Positions 1 to 8,313 are shown, counted from the first letter of the stretch. The stretch is 64,000 nucleotides of DNA from Limosilactobacillus sp. WILCCON 0051 (GCF_039955095.1 NZ_CP154878.1:1054001-1118000); one strand, 5' to 3'. Notes: generated by a model from the sequence alone, not told the origin. Program-made: numbers and translations.

Positions 1-1353
1 CGTAGAGGTCACGAAGGAATTCATCCAAGAATTAAAAATTATTCAATTGAAGATCTTACGCTTCTATATGGCAGTAAGGGTAATTTCTTGAATAAAGTTG
101 TTCACGATGCTTTCTTAGGGAAAGCTAAAAGTACCGTAATTGATGATGTCGCTAAGCCTTACTTCAGAGTTACCAGGTTAGACAAACTATTGGATTTTAG
201 TGTTAAGGACAACACGTTTAAAATTTCGCTTAATAAAGCTCTTAAAGAAACTGTTTCAGATTATGGCGATGAAGGAACAATCTCACTAGAAAAAGTTGCG
301 GAACTTCTAAATGGTGATGCCATAAAAGCATCAGCGGTATCCCCGGGTGAGATACCGGTTATTGCAGGTGGCAGGGAACCTGCATATTATACGGCTGAGC
401 CAAATCGTCTAACTCCAACAATAACGGTTTCTAAAAGTGGAGAATATGCCGGCTACATTGCATACCATAGTGATCCAATATTTGCATCAGATTGTTTTAC
501 CATTACTGCAAAAGAAGATTCGGGATACACTACTTTGGATCTATACTATCTGTTAAAAAACAAACAGGATGATGTATATTCTTTTGCTACAGGTTCAGTA
601 CAGAAGCATGTTTATGTTAAAAACATGGAAAGATTCAAGATACCGAATGTCAAAATACAAAAAGATAAGGTTACAAACCTTATATCAAAGCTCAAAGCAA
701 CAGCAGACGAACAGAAAAACTTATCTATAAAATTGCAAAAATTACAAAGAGACCTGCTTGGTTCCATTGATGCAATCTACACCAAGAATTCTGATAAGTT
801 AATTACACTAGGGGAGTTGGAATCAGAAGGTATTATTAAAGTAAAAGGCGGTAAAAGGATTCCTAAAGAGTATGACTATGCTCCGTTTAAAACCAATCAT
901 TTTTATCCAGTAATTAGTGATTTTGAGAATAATAGTATTAACTTAGAAAATGCAAAGTATATTGATGATGAGACATTTGATCACATTAAAAATTATATAT
1001 TAAATGATTCTGATGTTTTCATTTCTGCTGCTGGAACTATTGGAAAAGTTGGTATGATTCCGCGTTTACAAGATAAAAACGTTACTATCTCTTTAACTGA
1101 AAATGCACATAAGATTGTCACAAAAAATCCCAACAAGATTAATAGTCGATACCTTATGTTTATACTGAACGCAACTCAAGTGCAAAAATCAATTCTTGAT
1201 TCGATAACAAAAACAGGTACACCAAAATTAGCCATTGATTCCTTGAGAAATATTAAAATTCCTTTTATATCGCAAGAAGAACAAACTAAGATAGCTGGCG
1301 AATTAAATGATATTAATGATCAAATTGCCTATGATCTTACCTTGTTAAAATAA
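1..1353 (+). CDS. Restriction-modification specificity/methyltransferase protein, C-terminal part (cut by window edge)
   Basis: The frame is open from the first base, so the N-terminus lies outside the window; a TTG at 88 is not needed as a start. The visible 450 residues hold two target-recognition-like regions (roughly residues 60-230 and 290-440) separated by a helical linker rich in K, L and Q, the layout of a type I HsdS or the specificity half of a methylase-specificity fusion. Motifs supporting this are SVQKHVYVKNMERFKIP in the first half and SAAGTIGKVGMIP in the second. It would choose the DNA sequence recognised by a restriction-modification complex. The first 40 residues could be the end of a methylase domain. 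No partner gene follows within the window. Confidence 0.75.
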   Translation, partial: RRGHEGIHPRIKNYSIEDLTLLYGSKGNFLNKVVHDAFLGKAKSTVIDDVAKPYFRVTRLDKLLDFSVKDNTFKISLNKALKETVSDYGDEGTISLEKVAELLNGDAIKASAVSPGEIPVIAGGREPAYYTAEPNRLTPTITVSKSGEYAGYIAYHSDPIFASDCFTITAKEDSGYTTLDLYYLLKNKQDDVYSFATGSVQKHVYVKNMERFKIPNVKIQKDKVTNLISKLKATADEQKNLSIKLQKLQRDLLGSIDAIYTKNSDKLITLGELESEGIIKVKGGKRIPKEYDYAPFKTNHFYPVISDFENNSINLENAKYIDDETFDHIKNYILNDSDVFISAAGTIGKVGMIPRLQDKNVTISLTENAHKIVTKNPNKINSRYLMFILNATQVQKSILDSITKTGTPKLAIDSLRNIKIPFISQEEQTKIAGELNDINDQIAYDLTLLK

Positions 1354-1394
1354 ATGTTATACTTTATGTAGGCAGTATTGCCTAGCGTATCAAA

Positions 1395-1426
1395 AACGCC
1401 TCACGGTCAATGATCGTGGGGCGCTT
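1395..1426. terminator. Hairpin terminator between convergent genes
   Basis: Arms AACGCCTCACG and CGTGGGGCGCTT enclose a 9-base loop. Read on the minus strand the stem is followed by TTTTTG, so it best serves the leftward gene ending at 1442; it may also stop the restriction gene ending at 1353. Confidence 0.6.
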
Positions 1427-1441
1427 CTTGTATTGATATAA

Positions 1442-1732
1442 TTAATTTTTGACGGTCTGCCGAATGCGGTGCCACTTGAGCGTGTCGCCCAGCAGGACGA
1501 TCAGGGAGATACCGCAGGCGGAGGCGTATTGACTCTTGAACAGCTGCCAGCCAACCAGGATCAGCAGCAGAATGTTCAAGCCGGTAAAGATGGCGTTGAG
1601 CTTGAGCCAGCTTTGATAACGCGGGCGGTTGAGCTGCTTAAGCTGATCTAAGAAGCGCTCGGTCTGGCTGGCAAGCGCATGATCCAGGGCCAGAATGGCC
1701 AAAAACAGAATGATTTCAATGATAATTGGCAT
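1442..1732 (-). CDS. Small membrane protein, unknown function
   Basis: Codes for 96 residues with a hydrophobic N-terminus (about 3-20) and a second hydrophobic block (about 48-82), separated by a basic, glutamine-rich loop. A good ribosome binding site (AAGGAGAA) sits just upstream of the ATG. I do not recognise a family. It stands alone on the minus strand between the restriction gene and the 36-bp repeat array. Between its start and the array (1733-1841) are two short hairpins (CCGCA...TGCGG and GGGCG...GCCC) that could belong to a small regulatory RNA; I cannot assign them. Confidence 0.55.
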   Translation of the reverse strand: MPIIIEIILFLAILALDHALASQTERFLDQLKQLNRPRYQSWLKLNAIFTGLNILLLILVGWQLFKSQYASACGISLIVLLGDTLKWHRIRQTVKN

Positions 1733-1841
1733 GATGTTCTCCTTGTTTTAGGGTAAAAGAAAAGGCCAGCACTAAGCTGACCCTGACCGCAAACCGAGTG
1801 CGGTACTACATATGAAAAGCTTGGGCGTTTGCCCTTGCGTG

Positions 1842-2613
1842 ATTTTTACTTGGGTATCACTTCAGCTATGCTCTACCTTGGTAGTTATAATAGCATGAAT
1901 TTTATCGAATATCAATATGATATTGATTAAAAAGCTAAAATATTATTTTAGCAATTAAATGAAGTGATACCGATCAAAAACAAAAGTACTGCCTTTCTTT
2001 GTGTTTAACGCGGTAGTAACATAGCTGAAATGACACCCGTCAAAAACAGAAGGAAGATTCTTTCTCTAAACTACGTTGGTAAAGATATAGCTGAAATGGT
2101 ACCCATCAAAAACTATTCGATCGCATTCCTGCTTAGCGTTCTAGGTAAAAACATAGCCGAAATGATACTCATCAAAAACAAAGGGACTGCTTCGCTCCCC
2201 TTGACCCCTGGTAAAGATATAGCTGAAATGACACCCGTCAAAAACTACCGATCTAATCGATCCACGCATTCCTCCGGTAGTAACATAGCTGAAATGATAC
2301 CGGTCAAAAACCCGTATTTGCATCGTCCGTGAAGCAGTTTTGGTAACGACATAGCTGAAATAACACTCATCAAAAACATTGATTGTTTTTTAGGGAAAGT
2401 TCCTTCCTTTAAATTTGTTTTATGGGAAGTTTTTTTCTCTTACTTGGTAGCGGCATAGCTGAAATAATACCGGTCAAAAACTGCAGAGTATTTCTTGCTC
2501 AAAGAATGCCAGGTAAAGATATAGCTGAAATGACACCCGTCAAAAACCAACATTGTTCTGGACGTTGAGCAGGTAAAGGTAAAGACATAGCTGAAATGGC
2601 ACCCATCAAAAAC
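1842..2613 (+). repeat. Array of 36-bp repeats separated by 30-bp unique spacers (centromere/iteron-like; CRISPR-like geometry)
   Basis: Nine 36-bp repeats start at 2012, 2078, 2144, 2210, 2276, 2342, 2446, 2512 and 2578. The spacing is exactly 66 bp except one interval of 104. A degenerate copy ends at 1981, again in 66-bp register, and an inverted copy lies at 1842-1877. The repeat begins GGTAAAGATATAGCTGAAAT and ends TCAAAAAC; the core ATAGCTGAAAT and the TCAAAAAC end are nearly invariant while positions 5-9 and 21-28 vary. The spacers show no similarity to each other. There is no cas gene nearby, and the gene just downstream is a ParR-like ribbon-helix-helix protein. I therefore favour a protein-bound centromere or iteron, with a CRISPR-like origin as the alternative. 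Confidence 0.85.
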
Positions 2614-2782
2614 CATTCAATGCTAATTAATATTTAATTTATAGCAATTATAAAGCGTAAATATTAATATTGCCAGCGTTTGTACTGATCTTTTTGATTA
2701 AAATTCTTTAATTGATATAATTCGGCCATAAATGCTATACTATTGGTAATATTTTATATTGATATTTAGGAAGGAGCAGAAA

Positions 2783-3004
2783 ATGGCAAAAGAAAAAACG
2801 GAAAGAACCGCCTATTCGTTCCGCTTCGTCAAGGACAGTCAGACGGTGGCCTGGCTGAACGCGCAGGAAAACCGGACCGTCTCGCTGGATCTGCTGATCA
2901 AGATGGCAGCCAACAAGTACGGCAACGTCGATCTACCAACGCTGCTGGCCAAGTGGGCGATGGAGCACGAAGGTTCCGATGCAGAATCCGAAAAAAAGAA
3001 GTAA
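2783..3004 (+). CDS. ParR-like ribbon-helix-helix protein
   Basis: Codes for 73 residues from the ATG at 2783, chosen because AGGAAGGAG sits at correct spacing; an earlier in-frame start at 2759 has no binding site. The segment YSFRFVKDSQTVAWLNAQEN followed by a predicted helix (SLDLLIKMAANKYG) resembles the short N-terminal ribbon-helix-helix of ParR centromere-binding proteins. The C-terminus is acidic then basic (EKKK). The gene lies directly downstream of the 36-bp repeat array, which would suit a centromere-binder reading its own site. No ParM-type or ParA-type ATPase gene is adjacent, so a partition role is inferred. It ends at a strong terminator. Confidence 0.6.
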   Translation: MAKEKTERTAYSFRFVKDSQTVAWLNAQENRTVSLDLLIKMAANKYGNVDLPTLLAKWAMEHEGSDAESEKKK

Positions 3005-3009
3005 AAGAA

Positions 3010-3046
3010 AATCAGTCAGTCTTCAAGCGAGGACTGGCTGATTTTT
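3010..3046 (+). terminator. Rho-independent terminator, left copy of a duplicated terminator
   Basis: Stem ATCAGTCAGTC / GACTGGCTGAT with a 10-base loop followed by TTTTT. An almost identical copy lies at 6530-6567 after the restriction genes, so the restriction island sits between duplicated terminator-plus-repeat segments. Confidence 0.85.
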
Positions 3047-3290
3047 GCTATATATAGATTGAATATGGATTGTACTGAATCATATATATGAAAGCAGCTA
3101 CTAGGTGAGGTCCATATATGTGTCATATATATGCTAAATATATATTGTACTGAATTGTATATATGGAAGTGACGACGAGGGCGGATCTATATATACGTCA
3201 TATATAGATTGTACAGAATCATATATACGAGGGCGGTATCAGGATGGGGTCATATATATACCATACAGAATTATATATACGTTGCTGCTA
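3047..3290. repeat. AT-rich palindromic repeat array (left copy)
   Basis: Four units, each with a TGTACTGAATCATATATATG-type block, a GC-rich variable core of about 22 bp and a second block of alternating AT (CATATATG). Anchors at 3071, 3146, 3210 and about 3262 give spacings of 75, 64 and 52, that is, steps of about one helical turn. A longer array of the same family follows the restriction genes at 6568-7112. No gene is present in it. Confidence 0.8.
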
Positions 3291-3312
3291 GAAAAAAATG
3301 ATAGTGTATAAT
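3282..3312 (+). promoter_or_regulatory. Probable promoter of the restriction-modification leader
   Basis: TATAAT at 3307-3312 with TTGCTG at 3282-3287, spacing 19. Transcription would start near 3319, giving a leader that holds the pentanucleotide tract and a hairpin terminator before the restriction gene. Confidence 0.45.
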
Positions 3313-3350
3313 CAATTACTGGATAAATACTTACATTCGAGGTTTGATTT

Positions 3351-3431
3351 ATGAATAATTCAACTCAACTCAACTCAACTCAACTCAACTCAACTCAACT
3401 CAACTCAACTCAACTCAACTCAACTCGCTGA
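3351..3431 (+). CDS. Short leader peptide made of pentanucleotide repeats
   Basis: ATG at 3351 follows CGAGG at 8 bases. With 13 copies of CAACT the peptide is M-N-N, four STQLN units, then S-T-R and a stop at 3429. One extra repeat would shift the reading into a frame that stays open to a TAA at 3550-3552, overlapping the proposed TTG start of the restriction gene. It is probably a regulatory leader and not a functional peptide; translation is inferred. Confidence 0.4.
   Translation: MNNSTQLNSTQLNSTQLNSTQLNSTR
3361..3425. repeat. Simple sequence repeat, (CAACT)13
   Basis: Thirteen perfect CAACT units. Pentanucleotide tracts change length by slipped-strand mispairing and are a known basis of phase variation in bacterial restriction-modification genes. 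Here the tract lies in the leader and not in the enzyme gene itself. Confidence 0.97.
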
Positions 3432-3470
3432 TTATGTAGCTCAGCGCTTTTTTGTCAAGCAATTTTTCAG

Positions 3471-3507
3471 GGATTCACTGACTTTTTCAGTTAGTGGATC
3501 CTTTTTT
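3471..3507 (+). terminator. Hairpin terminator or attenuator in the leader of the restriction gene
   Basis: Arms GGATTCACTGAC and GTTAGTGGATCC around a TTTTTCA loop are followed by TTTTTT. It stands between the leader peptide and the enzyme start. Just after it, GAGACGCCT pairs with AGGTGTCTC (3517-3542) and would hide the ribosome binding site. Confidence 0.65.
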
Positions 3508-3544
3508 GCTGCCAATGAGACGCCTTGGAAGGCAGGTGTCTCAT

Positions 3545-5482
3545 TTGGCTAAAAAAGAAGTAAGAACCGACTTGTGGGTAGCTTCCCAGCTTCAAGAAGC
3601 CGGAATTAATTTTGATGCGCAGGGATCCAACGTGAAGGAAATTAACGATGCCCTAAAGACTGCCTCAAAACGCGGGACGGGTCAGGCCGGCTACCCGGAG
3701 TACGTTGCCGTTATCAAAGACTACGTGCTCGTAGTTGAGGATAAGGCTACACTGGATAAGCAGAAGCAACTGGACGAAAACGGGATTCTTGCGATGGACG
3801 TCAAAGCCGTAACCGACTATGCCGTCAACGGTGCCTATTTCTATGCCAAACATATCGCGCAAAACAGCACCTTTAAGAAGGTCTTTGCCGTTGGCGTGTC
3901 AGGCAGCGAAAAGCATCATAAGATTACGCCGCTTTATGTTGATGATCGCGAAGGATATAAGGAACTGCCAGACCTTGAATCTTTCGTCTCATTCTCGCCG
4001 GCCAACATACGCGAATACTACACACGCTACGTGCTTGAGGAGCAGACGGACGTCGAGAAGACGACGGCGCAGATTTTAAAGGACGCGGCTGAGCTGCACG
4101 AGTATCTGCGTACGTACGGGACGCTGAAAGATCAAGACAAGCCGCTGGTCGTTGCAGGAATCTTGCTGGCGCTGGATGAGATTGAATACGGCGGCTTCAA
4201 TATTGATAGTCTGACGGGCGATCAGACGCCCGGCATGTACGACGGCGATAAGCTGATGAATGCCATTAAAGGACGCCTGACACGTTCAAACGTGGGTCCA
4301 GATGCCAAGAAAGACAAGCTACTGGCCGAGTTTTCAATTCTTCAGACCAGTTTCCGCTTAAATGAGGTCAACGAAACGCTAGGAAAAACGCCATTAAGAT
4401 ACTATACGGAATTTCTGTACGATCGCGTCTTTAAAAGCATCAAGTACCAAAAGACCAGCGAGGACTTCATCGGACGGTTCTATGGCGAGTTCATGAGCTA
4501 TTCCGGCGGCGACGGTCAGACGCTGGGCATAATTCTTACGCCGCATCATATTACGGATTTAATGTGTGAGCTGACGAACGTGCAGGCAGATGACGTCGTT
4601 TTGGACCCAACCTGCGGAACGGGCGGATTCCTGATTTCAGCCATGCACCGCATGCTGGCGCTGGCCGAGTCGGATCAGCAGCGGAAGAACATCAAGAAGA
4701 AACAGCTCCATGGTTTTGAGCTACAGAGCAATATGTTTGCCGTTGCCTGCACTAATATGATTCTGCGTCGCGACGGCAACAGCAATCTGGAGTGCTGCGA
4801 CTTTCTTGCCAAAAACCCGGCGCAAGTGCAGCTGAAGGGCGCAACCGTTGGCTTAATGAATCCGCCATACTCGCAAGGCACCAAAGCAGATCCGTCACAA
4901 TATGAGCTTTCCTTCATTGAGCACCTGCTGGATTCTTTAACGATTGGCGCCAGAGCCGCGGTGATCGTGCCACAATCCAGCATGACGGGAAAATCCAAGG
5001 CGGAAAAGGACTTTAAAGACTCAATCATGGAGAAGCATACGCTGGAAGGCGTGATAACCTGCAATCCAGATACCTTTTATGGCGTGGGAGTCAACCCAGT
5101 CATTGCCGTGTTCACGGCTGGGGAGCCACACCCGGCAGACAAAATCTGCAAATTTATCGATTTTCGCGATGATGGCTATGAGGTGCGGGCACACGTTGGG
5201 CTGGTCGAAGGCGATTCTGCCAAAGACAAGCGTCAGCATCTGCTGGACGTCTGGAACGGCCGTACCGAAGCACCATCAAAGTTCTGCGTTGAATCTACCG
5301 TCAAGCCTGATGACGAATGGTTGCACTCATTCTATTATTTCAATGACGAGATTCCGACTGATGCCGACTTTGAGAAGGCTATTGGCGACTACCTGACGTT
5401 TGAGTTCTCCATGATCATGCAGAACCGTGAGTATCTGTTTGAAGACAAAAAGGAGGGGAATTTTGATGAAGAAACTCGTTGA
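3545..5482 (+). CDS. BcgI-like restriction-modification protein: nuclease fused to N6-adenine methylase
   Basis: About 645 residues from a TTG at 3545, preferred because it follows GGCAGGTG and gives an M-A-K-K-E-V start; upstream in-frame GTG codons at 3494 and 3536 lie in hairpins. An N-terminal PD-(D/E)xK-type nuclease is suggested by E65-D66-K67 after a hydrophobic strand. The methylase has DPTCGTGGF (motif I, from residue 354) and NPPY (motif IV, residues 439-442). Length and layout match the A subunit of BcgI-like type IIB/IIG enzymes, where one chain cuts and methylates and a separate S subunit gives specificity. The next gene is that S subunit, overlapping by 17 bases. Expression may depend on the repeat tract and hairpins upstream. 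Confidence 0.85.
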   Translation: MAKKEVRTDLWVASQLQEAGINFDAQGSNVKEINDALKTASKRGTGQAGYPEYVAVIKDYVLVVEDKATLDKQKQLDENGILAMDVKAVTDYAVNGAYFYAKHIAQNSTFKKVFAVGVSGSEKHHKITPLYVDDREGYKELPDLESFVSFSPANIREYYTRYVLEEQTDVEKTTAQILKDAAELHEYLRTYGTLKDQDKPLVVAGILLALDEIEYGGFNIDSLTGDQTPGMYDGDKLMNAIKGRLTRSNVGPDAKKDKLLAEFSILQTSFRLNEVNETLGKTPLRYYTEFLYDRVFKSIKYQKTSEDFIGRFYGEFMSYSGGDGQTLGIILTPHHITDLMCELTNVQADDVVLDPTCGTGGFLISAMHRMLALAESDQQRKNIKKKQLHGFELQSNMFAVACTNMILRRDGNSNLECCDFLAKNPAQVQLKGATVGLMNPPYSQGTKADPSQYELSFIEHLLDSLTIGARAAVIVPQSSMTGKSKAEKDFKDSIMEKHTLEGVITCNPDTFYGVGVNPVIAVFTAGEPHPADKICKFIDFRDDGYEVRAHVGLVEGDSAKDKRQHLLDVWNGRTEAPSKFCVESTVKPDDEWLHSFYYFNDEIPTDADFEKAIGDYLTFEFSMIMQNREYLFEDKKEGNFDEETR

Positions 5483-6524
5483 AAAAGAGTGGAATAATTA
5501 TAATGTATCAGAAATTTTCTCTAAAATTCAGCGCGGCAAGCGATTGAAAAAAGCTGATCATGTTCCAGGTGCAGTACCATATGTATCTTCTACAGCAAAC
5601 AATAATGGTGTGGATAGTTTTATTGAAGCTGTTCATGGAACAAGGATCTTTAACGATTGCATAAGTCTTGCTAACAGTGGGAGTGTCGGAACCGCTTTTT
5701 ATGAACCATTTAAATTTGTGGCAAGTGACCATGTGACTAGTCTGAGGAGAGAAGATACTTCAAAAGAAAGTTACCTTTTCCTATCTGCAATGGTAGAGAA
5801 GCAAGGGGTAAACTTTAATTTTAATCGAGAAATTAATGACTCGCGCATCAAAAAAATGCAGCTTATGCTTCCTGTTGATGATTTGGGCAATCCTGACTAT
5901 GGTTACATGACGCAGTATGCCTCCGAAATAAGGAGGGGTATGCTCATGCGGTATAGGATCTATGTTGCTAGCCAGCTTGCTCAGTTGGAATACAAGCAAA
6001 TTGCTACTCTTGATAAAAAGGAATGGAAGGAGTTTCGGCTTGGTAAGCTATTCGAAATTAGTCGTCCAAAAGCCAGAAACAAGGACCACTATGAAATGGG
6101 CGATATACCGTTTGTTGCGTCGGGCGCTACAAACAATGGTGTGATGAAGTGCTGTAAACCCCATATGGATGAACAGCTTGATGCAGGTAACTGCATTACA
6201 GTCAGCCCCGTTGATGGGAGTTCTTTTTACCAACCAATAGATTTCCTCGGACGTGGTGGAGCCGGTTCCTCGATACTTATGTTGCGAAATAACAACTTGA
6301 ATTTATTTCGAGGTGAGTTTATGGCACGTATGGTTCAGCAGACGTGTTCTAAATACAGTTACGGTCACATGGGCAACAAAGACAGTATTAAGCATGAGCG
6401 GATCATGCTTCCCGTTAATGCTACTGGAGAACCAGACTACGAGTACATGGAACAGTATGCTAAGAACATGATGCTTAAAAAATATCGACAATACCTGGAA
6501 TATCTGAAAGGCAACATTAATTAA
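5466..6524 (+). CDS. Specificity subunit of the BcgI-like restriction-modification system
   Basis: About 352 residues from ATG 5466, with AAGGAGGGG upstream inside the end of the methylase gene, so the two are translationally coupled. The protein has two homologous halves. Each starts with a segment like EWNNYNVSEIFSKIQRGKRL or EWKEFRLGKLFEISRPKARN and ends in 'LPV...G.PDY.YM.QYA', the two-target-domain layout of a type I or BcgI B subunit. It should choose the bipartite DNA site for cutting and methylation. Codon use and base composition are like the partner gene. A terminator follows at 6530. Confidence 0.88.
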   Translation: MKKLVEKEWNNYNVSEIFSKIQRGKRLKKADHVPGAVPYVSSTANNNGVDSFIEAVHGTRIFNDCISLANSGSVGTAFYEPFKFVASDHVTSLRREDTSKESYLFLSAMVEKQGVNFNFNREINDSRIKKMQLMLPVDDLGNPDYGYMTQYASEIRRGMLMRYRIYVASQLAQLEYKQIATLDKKEWKEFRLGKLFEISRPKARNKDHYEMGDIPFVASGATNNGVMKCCKPHMDEQLDAGNCITVSPVDGSSFYQPIDFLGRGGAGSSILMLRNNNLNLFRGEFMARMVQQTCSKYSYGHMGNKDSIKHERIMLPVNATGEPDYEYMEQYAKNMMLKKYRQYLEYLKGNIN

Positions 6525-6529
6525 AAGAA

Positions 6530-6567
6530 AATGAGTCAGTCTTCAAGCGAGGACTGGCTGATTTTTG
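6530..6567 (+). terminator. Rho-independent terminator, right copy of the duplicated terminator
   Basis: Nearly identical to 3010-3046 (one visible change, ATGAGTCAG for ATCAGTCAG) and followed by the same class of AT-rich repeats, marking the right edge of the restriction island. Confidence 0.85.
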
Positions 6568-7112
6568 TCATATATGGACTGATATAGATTGTACAGAATC
6601 ATATATATGGCAACAGTGTCGAGGCGAGGCTCGTATATGCTCTATATATGTACTAAATATATATTGTATTGAATCACATATATGAAGATGGCGGTGAGGC
6701 GAAGACCATATATGCGTCATATATATACTGTACAGAATCATATATAGATTAAATATAGATTGTACTGAATCGTATATATGGAAACAGTGCCGAGGCGAGG
6801 CTCGTATATGCGCTATATATGTACTAAATATAGATTGTATTGAATTATATATATGAAGGCAGCTGCTAGGTGAGGTCCATATATGCGTCATATATAAACT
6901 AAATATATATCGTACTGAATCATATATATGGGGGCAGTGTCAGGACTGGGTTCATATATACGATATATATGTACTAAATATATATTGTATTGAATCGTAT
7001 ATATGAAGGTGGCAGCGAGACGAAGAATATATATGTGTCATATATATAATGTACTGAATCATATATACGAGGGCAGCGCCAGGACGGATCCATATATGCG
7101 TCATATATATCT
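6568..7112. repeat. AT-rich palindromic repeat array (right copy)
   Basis: Eight units with anchors at 6590, 6665, 6729, 6761, 6836, 6911, 6986 and 7050 (spacings 75, 64, 32, 75, 75, 75, 64). Each unit pairs a TGTAYTGAATC block and alternating-AT palindromes with a GC-rich core of 22-23 bp that differs between units, though some cores are related (CAGTGTCGAGGCGAGGC and CAGTGCCGAGGCGAGGC). No gene is present. The tail (7111-7195) carries three CCTGCAGAAA copies. Possible roles are a DNA-unwinding or partition region, or homology that lets the restriction island move. Confidence 0.85.
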
Positions 7113-7272
7113 GCAGAAAACCTGCAGAAAAATGTTAGTGCAAATGCCGATATATCAGGATTCCTTAAACTTTTAGCCTAAAAAACCTGCAGAAACCGTA
7201 CTGAATCGCATATGTAAACATATGTTCTGTTAGAGGCTAAAAAATAAACCACCGATCGTGGCAGGAAACATT

Positions 7273-7692
7273 TTATTTCAGCAGCTGTACTCGATGCCAG
7301 AAGGCCCATTCCGCGTCCACAATAAACGACTGCGGAATGCCAAAGGTCTGCATCAGTGCTTCAGGAGTCTGAAAATGCCAGCCGTGCGTTCGACTATATT
7401 GCAAAAGCAGGCAGATGGCCGTGCGATTGCCGGAACTTTCGTACTTCTCGCAGACGCTGACGTACTCGCAGGCATAGGCAGGCGGATCCTGATCAAGGAT
7501 ATGGCCGATCTCATGGGCCAGGGTAAAGGGACGCTCGTTGACCGGCTGCCAGTTTGGATTGTACAGCACGAGACGCTCCTTGGGATTCGCCTGCGAGGGC
7601 CAGTCATGAGGCCATTCGCAGCAGGTTACGACTGTAATGCCGTGGTGCCTGCAGTAGGCCAGCAGCCAGTCGATTACTTCGTCCATCGTCAT
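7273..7692 (-). CDS. ImmA/IrrE-family metallo-endopeptidase
   Basis: 139 residues from an ATG preceded by GGCGGGGAG. The zinc-binding motif AHEIGHILD lies near residue 60 and the N-terminal region is typical of ImmA/IrrE proteases. In ICEBs1 and many phages, ImmA cuts the partner repressor ImmR after DNA damage or a cell-density signal and switches the element on. Here it lies just downstream of a helix-turn-helix repressor on the same strand with an 18-base gap, exactly that arrangement. Known family role; action on the neighbour is inferred. Confidence 0.88.
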   Translation of the reverse strand: MTMDEVIDWLLAYCRHHGITVVTCCEWPHDWPSQANPKERLVLYNPNWQPVNERPFTLAHEIGHILDQDPPAYACEYVSVCEKYESSGNRTAICLLLQYSRTHGWHFQTPEALMQTFGIPQSFIVDAEWAFWHRVQLLK

Positions 7693-7710
7693 CACTCCCC
7701 GCCTCAGTGG

Positions 7711-8112
7711 TTATTGATCGTCATTCTCGTCGTTTTTGATCTGCGTGTCCAGGTAGGCTTTCAAAATGGCCTTCATCGACGCGCGCTGGGCATCAGAGAT
7801 CTTAATACCGCGGTAGCTGTGCATCTCATCAACCAGGTCGTCAACGCTTTTGGCTTCTTCGGGCTTGGCAGTGTTGGAAGCAGACTGCCGCGCATCAAAT
7901 CGTTCTTTTTTATCCGTAACGCCCATCAGCCAGCCTTCGTCAACATTTAATGCACGGGCCATGGCGCCGAGGTTGCGCTGCTTGGCTATATATTTTCCCC
8001 GAACATATCCAGAAATGACAGTCCTATCTATACCGGCTCGCCTTCCAAGCTCAGACTGCGATAGTCCGGATTCGGATAGGGCTTCTTTTAGCCTGCTTTG
8101 AAACTTATTCAT
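7711..8112 (-). CDS. ImmR-like helix-turn-helix repressor
   Basis: 133 residues from ATG 8112 (GGTGGGA upstream). Residues about 5-60 form a Cro/CI-type helix-turn-helix (SQSELGRRAGIDRTVISGYV). The C-terminal half is helical and charged, as in ImmR, with no LexA-type peptidase. Divergent from the gene at 8314 across about 200 bases holding promoters both ways. Likely represses rightward transcription of the regulator and replication genes until cut by the adjacent ImmA-like protease. Confidence 0.87.
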   Translation of the reverse strand: MNKFQSRLKEALSESGLSQSELGRRAGIDRTVISGYVRGKYIAKQRNLGAMARALNVDEGWLMGVTDKKERFDARQSASNTAKPEEAKSVDDLVDEMHSYRGIKISDAQRASMKAILKAYLDTQIKNDENDDQ

Positions 8113-8244
8113 TAATAATCCCACCGAATTTCATATACATATTGTTTATTTAATATACCGACCGTATATAGATGTTTTATATAACTGTATTTATTTTAGC
8201 ATACAAAGGTCAAAACAAATATGTTGAATAAAGACCTCTTTTTA

Positions 8245-8273
8245 TTGACAAAATCCGATAATGTCTTAATATA
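8245..8273 (+). promoter_or_regulatory. Promoter for the rightward regulator/replication genes
   Basis: TTGACA at 8245-8250, a 17-base spacer and AATATA at 8268-8273. It lies in the divergent region beside the repressor gene and should be the repressor's target. Confidence 0.65.
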
Positions 8274-8313
8274 TTTGTAGAGTTATCCCTACACAAAAGG
8301 AAGTGAAATTAAT

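Noticed and set aside
2030-2332. 100-residue open frame inside the 36-bp repeat array
   Set aside because: The 66-bp period is exactly 22 codons, so any stop-free frame repeats through the array. The protein is just the repeat read out; no binding site.
1842-2613. Calling the array a plain CRISPR locus
   Set aside because: Spacing fits, but repeats differ internally, no cas genes are near, one copy fronts another operon, and the neighbour is a ribbon-helix-helix protein. Kept as a finding, not as the feature type.
3494-3544. GTG at 3494 as start of the restriction gene
   Set aside because: It lies in the right arm of a terminator hairpin and has no binding site; TTG 3545 follows GGCAGGTG and gives a family-like N-terminus.
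7258-7950. 230-residue plus-strand open frame
   Set aside because: It is the complement of the ImmA/ImmR-like genes, which have motifs (HEIGH, helix-turn-helix), binding sites and correct context.
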